From positions 1 through 5,463 of the forward strand of contig JAFLJV010000072.1 in the NCBI GenBank assembly GCA_022712845.1: 5,463 nucleotides of DNA. Direction: 5' to 3'. This DNA comes from Sulfurimonas sp. GTDB lineage: Bacteria > Campylobacterota > Campylobacteria > Campylobacterales > Sulfurimonadaceae. A program made the position numbers and the translations under genes. This document shows, piece after piece, positions 1-5,463 of this stretch. Numbering within the stretch: position 1 is the first letter of the stretch; each line of letters starts with the position of its first letter. The notes below the pieces were generated by a model. It worked only from the letters and a program-made list of their open reading frames with translations, made no database searches and was not told where the DNA came from.

Positions 1-122
1 GGGTCAAAAAGAGTGATTTTATCTATTCCACACTCACCATCGCATATTGCTTTAAATGAGCTCTCTTTATCATTTCCAACTGCATTTATCATGCCCAATC
101 CAGTAACTACAATTCTTTTCAT
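1..122 (-). CDS. fabF: 3-oxoacyl-ACP synthase II (beta-ketoacyl-ACP synthase, KAS II), N-terminal fragment
   Basis: Partial gene that runs off the left edge; only 40 codons plus two bases are visible, from an ATG at 122-120. The peptide opens MKRIVVTGLGMINAVGN, the classic first beta strand and Gly-rich turn of the thiolase-fold KAS II family, and continues to KITLFD, also typical. FabF condenses malonyl-ACP with a growing acyl-ACP in cytoplasmic fatty acid elongation. The catalytic Cys-His-His residues lie outside the window, so activity cannot be judged. A GGAGA ribosome site (132-128) sits 5 bases before the ATG and supports this start. The gene follows acpP on the same strand, the usual acpP-fabF order, with 102 bases between them that contain a terminator-like hairpin and no clear promoter, so expression probably depends on readthrough from acpP. 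FabB is an alternative, but the acpP neighbour and N-terminus favour FabF. Confidence 0.93.
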   Translation of the reverse strand, partial: MKRIVVTGLGMINAVGNDKESSFKAICDGECGIDKITLFD

Positions 123-177
123 TAAAATCTCCACTAAAAAAAATACTTTTTAAAAATCAGTAAGTTATCTGACTACT

Positions 178-216
178 AAAAAATATTTTCTACTAAGTAA
201 TACTCAGTAGAAAATA
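178..216 (-). terminator. AT-rich hairpin plus T tract between acpP and fabF (possible partial terminator)
   Basis: The arms 184-194 and 206-216 are perfectly complementary over 11 bp and enclose an 11-base loop. Inside the loop, 196-197 can pair with 203-204 after one mismatch. In the direction of acpP transcription the hairpin is followed at once by six T residues (183-178). This is the layout of an intrinsic terminator, but the stem is almost all A-T with only two G-C pairs, so I expect incomplete termination. It lies after the acpP stop and before the fabF ribosome site, which would make acpP mRNA more abundant than acpP-fabF mRNA. It could instead act as a 3' stabilising or RNase-processing hairpin. 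Confidence 0.55.
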
Positions 217-224
217 GACTAATA

Positions 225-452
225 TTATTTACTTTCGATATAAGCTACTACATCTTGAACAGTTTGAATTTTTTCTGCTTCATCATCAGGAATTTCAATA
301 TCAAATTTTTCTTCAAGAGCCATTACTAATTCAACAACATCAAGGCTATCAGCACCTAAATCCTCAACGAACTTTGCATCCTCTTTAACTTCATCAGCAT
401 TTACGCTTAACTGTTCAACTACTACTTCTTTAATATCGTCTAAAAGTGCCAT
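225..452 (-). CDS. acpP: Acyl carrier protein
   Basis: A 75-residue acidic protein, the normal length for bacterial AcpP. It carries growing acyl chains as thioesters on a 4'-phosphopantetheine arm during cytoplasmic type II fatty acid synthesis and also donates acyl groups to lipid synthesis. The attachment motif GADSLDVVE is at residues 33-41, with the modified serine at Ser36 in the DSL triad. The downstream helix ([21 protein letters not shown]) is the conserved acidic recognition helix for partner enzymes. The ATG at 452-450 is preceded by AGGAG (462-458) with 5 bases of spacing. Its partners lie on either side: fabG upstream (84-base gap) and fabF downstream. A strong extended -10 promoter in the upstream gap and a terminator-like hairpin after the stop suggest that it is expressed at its own high level. 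Identification is essentially certain. Confidence 0.98.
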   Translation of the reverse strand: MALLDDIKEVVVEQLSVNADEVKEDAKFVEDLGADSLDVVELVMALEEKFDIEIPDDEAEKIQTVQDVVAYIESK

Positions 453-486
453 TATAGCTCCTATGTTTTATGTTTAAATTCACGAA

Positions 487-495
487 ATTATAGCA
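487..495 (-). promoter_or_regulatory. Extended -10 promoter for acpP (TGCTATAAT)
   Basis: On the minus strand 495-487 reads TGC then a perfect TATAAT, an extended -10 element. There is no recognisable -35 hexamer 16-18 bases upstream; that stretch is A/T rich with T and A runs, which is typical of the housekeeping sigma factor promoters known in Campylobacterota. Transcription would start near 480, leaving a leader of about 28 bases that contains the AGGAG site of acpP. Confidence 0.72.
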
Positions 496-536
496 TACTT
501 AACTTAATTATTTTAAAAATATAAATAAAAATACAC

Positions 537-1283
537 CTATGCCATATTCATTCCGCCATTAACTTTAAGTGTTTCACCTGTTATATAACTAGCATGATCA
601 GAAAGTAAAAAAGCTGTTGCTTCAGCAACTTCACTAGCATTTCCAAAACGATTCATTGGAATTTTTGATGTAAAACTTTCTTTGACTTTATCACTTAATT
701 TAGCTGTCATCTCTGTTGCAATAAAACCAGGTGTTATTGTATTGTAGCGGATTCCGCTAGTCGCTGCTTCTTGGGCAAAACTCTTAGTCATTGCAATAAC
801 ACCACCCTTTGAAGCTGCATAGTTTGTTTGTCCACCATTACCAGTTTCACCAACTACAGAAGCTATATTTACAACTGAACCAAACTTTTTCTTTCTCATC
901 ACTTTCATCGCTTTACGACAACCTATAAAACATGATGTTAAATTTGCATTTATAACTTTCATAAACTCATCTGTTTTCATTCTAAGAGCTAATTTATCAT
1001 TTGTTATTCCTGCATTATTTACAAGGTATGAAAATTCACCATCACTTGCTACTATAGTTTTAATAGCATCAATAAAAGCGTCTTCATCACTAACATCAAA
1101 ACCAATAACAGCGGCTCTTCCACCTGCTGCTTCTATAGTCTCTTTAACTGCGTCAGCTTCTTTAGCACTAATCCTATAATTAACCCAAACTTTAAGACCA
1201 AAACCAGCTAAAGTTTTTGCAATTTCTGCACCAATACCACGACTTGCACCTGTTACTAAAACATTTTTACCTGTGAATTTCAT
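537..1283 (-). CDS. fabG: 3-oxoacyl-ACP reductase (beta-ketoacyl-ACP reductase)
   Basis: A 248-residue short-chain dehydrogenase/reductase, the standard FabG length. It reduces 3-oxoacyl-ACP to (3R)-hydroxyacyl-ACP with NADPH, the first reductive step of each fatty acid elongation round, in the cytoplasm. The cofactor-binding TGASRGIG is at residues 11-18 and NNAG at 89-92. The catalytic tetrad is Asn113 (in NANL), Ser142, Tyr155 and Lys159 (in YAASK). The C-terminal ITGETLKVNGGM is a FabG hallmark. The reading frame stays open upstream to a TTG at 1415, which would add 44 residues, but I reject that start: the ATG at 1283-1281 has TGGAGA upstream (GGAG at 1297-1294, 10-base spacer), the family begins at MxFxGKxVLVTG, and the extra residues come from an anomalous GC-rich intergenic block. 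It follows gpmI and precedes acpP on the same strand. FabG belongs to a large family, but the acpP/fabF neighbourhood makes the assignment firm. Confidence 0.96.
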   Translation of the reverse strand: MKFTGKNVLVTGASRGIGAEIAKTLAGFGLKVWVNYRISAKEADAVKETIEAAGGRAAVIGFDVSDEDAFIDAIKTIVASDGEFSYLVNNAGITNDKLALRMKTDEFMKVINANLTSCFIGCRKAMKVMRKKKFGSVVNIASVVGETGNGGQTNYAASKGGVIAMTKSFAQEAATSGIRYNTITPGFIATEMTAKLSDKVKESFTSKIPMNRFGNASEVAEATAFLLSDHASYITGETLKVNGGMNMA

Positions 1284-1293
1284 ATTTATATTT

Positions 1294-1297
1294 CTCC
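1294..1297 (-). promoter_or_regulatory. Ribosome binding site deciding the fabG start
   Basis: GGAG (read on the minus strand) lies 10 bases before the ATG at 1283. No comparable site precedes the TTG at 1415, so this element supports the 248-residue FabG over the 292-residue version. Confidence 0.75.
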
Positions 1298-1308
1298 ATT
1301 TTAAATTT

Positions 1309-1325
1309 AAAAAGCACCTAGGTGC
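1309..1325 (-). terminator. Perfect 12-bp palindrome followed by T5, terminator-like
   Basis: GCACCTAGGTGC at 1314-1325 is a perfect palindrome. On the minus strand it is followed by TTTTT (1313-1309), and an adjacent 14-bp A/T palindrome occupies 1299-1312. In RNA the hairpin could hold only about 4 bp with a CUAG loop, so as an intrinsic terminator between gpmI and fabG it would be weak. It may equally be a dimeric protein-binding site or the end of a repeat element. Confidence 0.3.
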
Positions 1326-1415
1326 GTAAGTCTTCTGCTGAAGAAAACCCAGTGTTAACGTAGTCAAAGGAATCAGCGTGCCCCCTTGCGGGTATACTTC
1401 TTTTGACGTTAGCAA
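1314..1415. other. GC-rich, palindrome-rich intergenic block between gpmI and fabG (possible dispersed repeat or structured RNA)
   Basis: This block fills most of the 132-base gap between the gpmI stop and the fabG start. By direct count 49 of its 102 bases are G or C, clearly above the AT-rich flanking genes and other intergenic regions. It contains a perfect 12-bp palindrome at 1314-1325; a 5-bp hairpin TCTTC/GAAGA (1331-1335 with 1340-1344); and a larger fold in which 1353-1359 pairs with 1408-1414 and, after a 3-base bulge, 1363-1370 pairs with 1400-1407, each stem containing one G-T wobble. Inside that fold CCC and GGG (1383-1385, 1390-1392) flank a 4-base loop. I do not recognise the family and find no transposase, obvious target duplication or promoter. 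A small dispersed repeat (MITE-like), a structured RNA or an attenuator are all possible. Confidence 0.5.
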
Positions 1416-2891
1416 CTATATAAGACTGTGATCCATCTCAAATGGAATTTCAATTCCCATAAGCTTTAAAACTGTTGGTGCAATATTATTTAAACCACCA
1501 CCATCAACTTTTGTAACATTATCAGCTACAACAAAACACCACACTTTACCAACTGTATGATTTGTTAAAATATTTCCATTATCATCTTTCATCTCTTCAC
1601 AATTTCCATGGTCTGATGTAATTACAACTGAGTAATCCATCTTTTTTGCTTTTTGTAATATTTTACCAAGTTCTTCATCAACTGTCTCAACTGCTATTTT
1701 TGCAGCATCTTCATCACCAGTATGACCAACCATATCACCATTTGCAAAATTTACAACTATAAAATCATACTTTTCATCCATTGATTTTAAAACAGCTTCA
1801 CCAACTTCTAAAGCACTCATCTCTGGTTTTTCATCATATGTTTTTACATTTGGAGAAGGGATTAAAACTCTTGTTTCATTTTCATATGGTTCATCAATCC
1901 CACCATTTAAAAAAAATGTTACATGGGCATATTTTTCAGTCTCAGCAGTATGAAGCTGTTTTAAACTTTTTTTTGAAATAACTTCTGCCAATGTATTTTT
2001 AGGTGCATCTTTGCTAAAAAGTACAGGAAAATTAAAACTTTTATCATACTCTGTTATGGTTGCTAAGTTTACTTTTAGATGTCGCCTAGAAAATCCATTA
2101 AAATTTTCATCACCAATTGCAGAGACTATCTCTCTCATTCTATCACTTCTATAATTAATCGTTAAAACACTATCTCCATCATTCATACCATCATAATCTT
2201 GAAATGCTGTTGGTAAAATAAACTCATCAGTATCACCCAAAGCATAAGATGAACGGATATAGCTTGCAGGATCAAAATCAGTTTTTGGTGTTGCCTTTAC
2301 AATTGCATCATAACCTCTTTGAACTCTTTGCCAGCGATTATCTCTATCCATAATATAAAAACGACCACCAAGTGTAGCAATTTTAATATTTTCATTTAAG
2401 TGATTTTTTACCTGTGTTAAATATTTTTGTGCTGAAGTGGGAGAGACATCTCTACCATCTGTAATTAAGTGCAAAAAAATCTCTTTATTATTTTTTGCTG
2501 CTATATCTGCAATACCCATAAAATGATCAATATGGGAGTGAACACCACCATCACTCATTAGTCCAATTAGATGAATTCTATCTGATTTTTTTAAAAGAGT
2601 TTGCAATTCATCATTTTGCTCTAAAGTATTTTCAGAAAGTGCTAGAGAGATTTTTACCAAATCTTGATATAAAATTCGCCCACTACCAATACTCATATGT
2701 CCAACCTCAGAATTTCCCATCTGTCCATCTGGAAGTCCCACACTTAATCCAGATGTATCTATTAAAGAGTGTGGAGTATTATTAAAAAGTTTGTCATAAG
2801 TTGGTTTTTTAGCTTTATAAAATGCATTATGTTCAGTTTTACTGCTGTATCCTATACCGTCTGTTATTACCAAAACAGCTTTTTTTGTCAA
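1416..2891 (-). CDS. gpmI: 2,3-bisphosphoglycerate-independent phosphoglycerate mutase
   Basis: A 491-residue protein that interconverts 3-phosphoglycerate and 2-phosphoglycerate in glycolysis and gluconeogenesis through a phosphoserine intermediate and two Mn ions; cytoplasmic. It belongs to the alkaline phosphatase superfamily. Visible motifs, in order: ITDGIG (9-14, metal Asp11), MGNSEVGH (58-65, phosphorylated Ser61), HSHIDH (118-123), TDGRDV (144-149), RSDR (248-251), AETEKYAHVTFF (316-327), NFANGDMVGHTG (381-392, metal Asp385 and His390), TSDHGN (425-430) and TNHT (443-446, metal His445). All expected active-site residues are present and the length is normal. The start is TTG (2891-2889) with AAGGA 6 bases upstream. 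An in-frame TAA four codons upstream and the first in-frame ATG only at codon 58 leave no better choice. It is divergent from mraY and shares its promoter region. The anomalous GC-rich block begins directly after its TAG stop, but the C-terminus looks complete. Confidence 0.97.
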   Translation of the reverse strand: MTKKAVLVITDGIGYSSKTEHNAFYKAKKPTYDKLFNNTPHSLIDTSGLSVGLPDGQMGNSEVGHMSIGSGRILYQDLVKISLALSENTLEQNDELQTLLKKSDRIHLIGLMSDGGVHSHIDHFMGIADIAAKNNKEIFLHLITDGRDVSPTSAQKYLTQVKNHLNENIKIATLGGRFYIMDRDNRWQRVQRGYDAIVKATPKTDFDPASYIRSSYALGDTDEFILPTAFQDYDGMNDGDSVLTINYRSDRMREIVSAIGDENFNGFSRRHLKVNLATITEYDKSFNFPVLFSKDAPKNTLAEVISKKSLKQLHTAETEKYAHVTFFLNGGIDEPYENETRVLIPSPNVKTYDEKPEMSALEVGEAVLKSMDEKYDFIVVNFANGDMVGHTGDEDAAKIAVETVDEELGKILQKAKKMDYSVVITSDHGNCEEMKDDNGNILTNHTVGKVWCFVVADNVTKVDGGGLNNIAPTVLKLMGIEIPFEMDHSLI

Positions 2892-2897
2892 TTTTTT

Positions 2898-2902
2898 TCC
2901 TT
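2898..2902 (-). promoter_or_regulatory. Ribosome binding site supporting the TTG start of gpmI
   Basis: AAGGA on the minus strand is separated by six A residues from the TTG at 2891. Spacing and strength are good, which supports a real non-ATG start. Confidence 0.8.
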
Positions 2903-2934
2903 AATTTGAATTAATAATATTAAAGTTTTATGCA

Positions 2935-2940
2935 ATTATA
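2935..2940 (-). promoter_or_regulatory. -10 box of the gpmI (leftward) promoter
   Basis: A perfect TATAAT read on the minus strand (2940-2935). The predicted transcription start is near 2929, giving a leader of about 38 bases that carries the AAGGA site of gpmI. No -35 hexamer is evident upstream (about 2958-2963), as is common in this phylum. The box is separated by one base from the rightward -10 box. Confidence 0.62.
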
Positions 2941-2941
2941 C

Positions 2942-2947
2942 TATAAT
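2942..2947 (+). promoter_or_regulatory. -10 box of the mraY-murD (rightward) promoter
   Basis: A perfect TATAAT on the plus strand. The predicted start is near 2954, giving a leader of about 24 bases that contains AAGGA at 2964-2968. The would-be -35 region (about 2919-2925) holds only A/T-rich sequence such as TTAAAG. Together with the minus-strand box at 2935-2940 it forms ATTATACTATAAT, a 13-base symmetric element centred on 2941. Confidence 0.68.
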
Positions 2948-2963
2948 GTTATTTTTATTATAT

Positions 2964-2968
2964 AAGGA
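2964..2968 (+). promoter_or_regulatory. Ribosome binding site supporting the TTG start of mraY
   Basis: AAGGA ends 9 bases before the TTG at 2978. An in-frame TAA at 2963-2965 excludes any upstream start. Confidence 0.75.
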
Positions 2969-2977
2969 CTTATAACT

Positions 2978-4038
<1,061 letters not shown>

Positions 4039-4039
<1 letters not shown>

Positions 4040-5247
4040 TGAAAAGAGTATCTCTTTTTGGATATGGAGTAACTACAAAAGCTTTAACAAAACTATTCCC
4101 TCATGCAAGATTTTACGATGATAAAGTTGTAAAACCATTTAAAGACAAAAATGGATTTAGAGTAAAACCATCATCTGAATTTAATCCAAAATATTCTGAT
4201 TTAGAGGTTCCATCACCAGGAATCCCACCATCAAACCCTCTAATACTACAAGCAAAAAACCTTATAAGTGAGTATGACTGTTTTGCAAAAGATTCTCCAC
4301 TGAGTATTTGGATAAGTGGAACAAACGGCAAAACAACAACAACACAAATGATGCAACATCTTTTAAAAGACAAGGGAAGTGAGGCTGGTGGAAATATTGG
4401 AACTCCTTTAGCTGATTTAAATTTAGATGCAAATTTATGGATACTTGAAACTAGCTCTTTTACTATGCACTACACTAATACAGCCGTACCAAATATATAT
4501 GTTTTACTACCCATAAACCCTGATCATCTCTCTTGGCATGGGAGTATGAATGAATATGAAAAAGCTAAATTAAAACCTATAAAGATGATGAGTGAAGGTG
4601 AAGTTGCAATAATCCCTTCTAAATATAAAAATACTAAAACTTCAGCTCATATTATCACTTATAAAGATGAAGATGATTTAGCCACGTACTTTGATATAGA
4701 TAAAGAAAAAGTAAATTTTCAAAGTGCATTTCTTATTGATGCTCTTTTAGCTATGGCAGTTGATAAAATCCTTTTTGATAGAATTGATTATGAGAAAATA
4801 AACTCATTTACTCTTGATCCTCATAGACAAGAAGAACTTAAAGATTCTAAAGGTCGCCTTTGGATAAATGATACAAAAGCTACAAACATTGATGCAACTA
4901 TAGCTGCTTTTAACAGATACAAAGATTCATATATTCACTTGATTTTAGGTGGTGATGATAAGGGTGTAGAATTAAATGAACTTTTTCAATACCTAGAAGA
5001 TAAATGTGTTAAGCTGTATAATATTGGCTCAAATAAAGAAAAACTTTCCCTTTTAGCTAAAAAATACAACATTAAATTTGAATTTTGTACAAACTTAGCA
5101 GATGCTGTTGCAAAAATAGATAACAATTTTAAAAATAATGAAAATGAAGTGGCTTTACTATCTCCAGCAGCTTCAAGTTTAGATGAATTTAGTTCCTATG
5201 CACAAAGAGGCGATGAGTTTAAAGAAGCGGTGCAAAACATAAGCTAG
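4039..5247 (+). CDS. murD: UDP-N-acetylmuramoyl-L-alanine--D-glutamate ligase
   Basis: A 402-residue cytoplasmic Mur ligase that adds D-Glu to UDP-MurNAc-L-Ala using ATP. The length is close to that of C. jejuni MurD and shorter than the roughly 440 residues of enterobacterial MurD. The N-terminal UDP-binding domain opens with SLFGYGVTTKAL (5-16). The ATP P-loop is GTNGKTTTT (94-102), followed by ETSSF (137-141), NPDHLSWHG (160-168) and KAKL (175-178), with Lys177 in the place of the carbamylated lysine. Then come PHRQEEL (261-267), NDTKATN (277-283), GGDDKG (304-309) and LLSPAASSLDEF (373-384) of the C-terminal domain. The start is the ATG at 4039, which shares its A with the mraY stop (TGATG), a translational-coupling arrangement. 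A TTG codon directly before it (4036) is in frame and could add one Met, but ATG is the simpler choice. Only a weak purine stretch (AAAG, 4027-4030) serves as a ribosome site, consistent with coupling. Confidence 0.96.
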
Positions 5248-5265
5248 ATTTCAGTCCTTAGAAGC

Positions 5266-5271
5266 TATACT
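5266..5271 (+). promoter_or_regulatory. Possible -10 box for the tRNA-Phe genes
   Basis: TATACT matches the -10 consensus at five of six positions and lies 17 bases before the first tRNA, so transcription would start about 10 bases upstream of the mature 5' end. No -35 hexamer is visible; the expected position falls on the last codons of murD. The tRNAs may also be reached by readthrough from murD, since no terminator lies between. Confidence 0.42.
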
Positions 5272-5288
5272 TTCGCTCTTTAAAAGAT

Positions 5289-5364
5289 GGCCAATTAGCT
5301 CAGTCGGTAGAGCAACTGACTGAAAATCAGTGTGTCCTTGGTTCGATTCCGAGATTGGCCACCA
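5289..5364 (+). tRNA. tRNA-Phe (anticodon GAA), copy 1
   Basis: A complete 76-base cloverleaf with encoded CCA. The acceptor stem GGCCAAT (5289-5295) pairs perfectly with ATTGGCC (5354-5360); the discriminator is A5361 and CCA occupies 5362-5364. The D arm is GCTC/GAGC (5298-5301, 5310-5313). The anticodon stem ACTGA/TCAGT (5315-5319, 5327-5331) carries the loop CTGAAAA, so the anticodon GAA is at 5322-5324. The variable loop is GTGTC, and the T arm CTTGG/CCGAG (5337-5341, 5349-5353) encloses TTCGATT. It decodes UUC and UUU. It starts 41 bases after murD on the same strand and is followed by an identical copy after a 25-base spacer. Confidence 0.98.
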
Positions 5365-5389
5365 CCTTTTAAAGACTCTTTATCATTAT

Positions 5390-5463
5390 GGCCAATTAGC
5401 TCAGTCGGTAGAGCAACTGACTGAAAATCAGTGTGTCCTTGGTTCGATTCCGAGATTGGCCAC
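5390..5463 (+). tRNA. tRNA-Phe (anticodon GAA), copy 2, cut by the window end
   Basis: Identical to copy 1 through the whole cloverleaf body: acceptor stem 5390-5396 with 5455-5461, anticodon GAA at 5423-5425, discriminator A5462. Only the last two bases of CCA lie beyond the window. The 25-base gap to copy 1 has no promoter-like box, so both copies are probably cut from one precursor. Nothing suggests that this copy is inactive. Confidence 0.95.

Larger units (their letters stand above)
5289..5463 (+). repeat. Tandem duplication containing tRNA-Phe, 101-bp period
   Basis: The tRNA at 5289 recurs at 5390, and the sequence is identical over the 74 bases available in the second copy. A short leader motif CTCTTTA also recurs (5276-5282 and 5376-5382), shifted by 100 rather than 101 bases, so the duplication may include some upstream leader plus one small indel. 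The window ends inside the second copy, so the total copy number is unknown. Confidence 0.85.

Noticed and set aside
157..172. Short TCAG/CTGA inverted repeat in the acpP-fabF gap.
   Set aside because: Only 4 bp with an 8-base loop; expected by chance in A/T-rich sequence.
1362..1408. Promoter -35-like hexamers in the GC-rich block: TTGACT on minus (1367-1362) and TTGACG on plus (1403-1408).
   Set aside because: Neither has a -10 box at 16-18 bases. The plus-strand TATATAA at 1417-1423 is only about 8 bases away and lies in the gpmI C-terminal codons.
1284..1415. N-terminal 44 residues of a longer FabG starting at TTG 1415.
   Set aside because: No ribosome site, no resemblance to FabG N-termini, and a well-placed GGAG and ATG at the family start 1283.
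1352..1416. Integron attC-like fold: TGTTAAC (1353-1359) and GTTAGCA (1408-1414) as outer boxes around a second stem and loop.
   Set aside because: The AAC/GTT core and two-stem layout are suggestive, but the outer bases do not fit RYYYAAC/GTTRRRY, the unpaired spacer is on one side only, and there is no integrase or cassette gene nearby.
1909..1916. A8 run inside gpmI, and the A7 tract just after the gpmI start (2880-2886), as possible phase-variation tracts.
   Set aside because: Phase-variable tracts in this phylum are usually longer or G/C runs in surface genes. These are ordinary Lys/Phe-codon runs in an AT-rich housekeeping gene with an intact frame.
1781..1981. Plus-strand 66-codon open frame inside gpmI.
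   Set aside because: Antisense shadow of a strongly conserved gene, with biased, low-complexity composition and no ribosome site evidence.
4113..4373. Minus-strand 86-codon open frame inside murD.
   Set aside because: Antisense shadow of the MurD P-loop and N-terminal region; no family resemblance and no promoter or ribosome site.

Overview
The window is low-GC and looks like core chromosome of a Campylobacterota (formerly Epsilonproteobacteria) member. The protein sequences and the gene neighbourhood fit a free-living, Sulfurimonas-like organism better than Campylobacter or Helicobacter, but the genus is an inference. The locus resembles the Campylobacter jejuni murD-mraY / gpmI-fabG-...-acpP-fabF region, which I recall as established knowledge and did not check here.

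Layout: two divergent gene groups meet at an 86-bp promoter region (2892-2977). Leftward, on the minus strand, run gpmI (2891-1416), fabG (1283-537), acpP (452-225) and the first 40 codons of fabF (122 to the window edge). Rightward, on the plus strand, run mraY (2978-4039) and murD (4039-5247), overlapping by one base. After a 41-bp gap come two identical tRNA-Phe(GAA) genes in tandem with a 101-bp period; the second is cut two bases short by the window end. No gap longer than 300 bases lacks a gene.

Function: the left arm joins lower glycolysis (cofactor-independent phosphoglycerate mutase) to type II fatty acid synthesis (ketoacyl-ACP reductase, acyl carrier protein, ketoacyl-ACP synthase II). 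The right arm supplies two consecutive groups of steps in peptidoglycan precursor synthesis: MurD makes UDP-MurNAc-L-Ala-D-Glu, and MraY later loads the finished UDP-MurNAc-pentapeptide onto the lipid carrier as lipid I. Together these are envelope-building housekeeping genes.

Regulatory signals: a symmetric 13-bp core at 2935-2947 gives both arms a perfect TATAAT -10 box, back to back on opposite strands. acpP has its own extended -10 promoter, and an AT-rich hairpin with a T tract between acpP and fabF looks like a partial terminator.

The main item not explained by ordinary genes is a roughly 100-base, relatively GC-rich, palindrome-rich block at 1314-1415 between gpmI and fabG. It also creates a spurious 44-codon N-terminal extension of the fabG frame. 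I see no defence system, CRISPR array, transposase or biosynthetic cluster, and most of the window is ordinary conserved housekeeping sequence.
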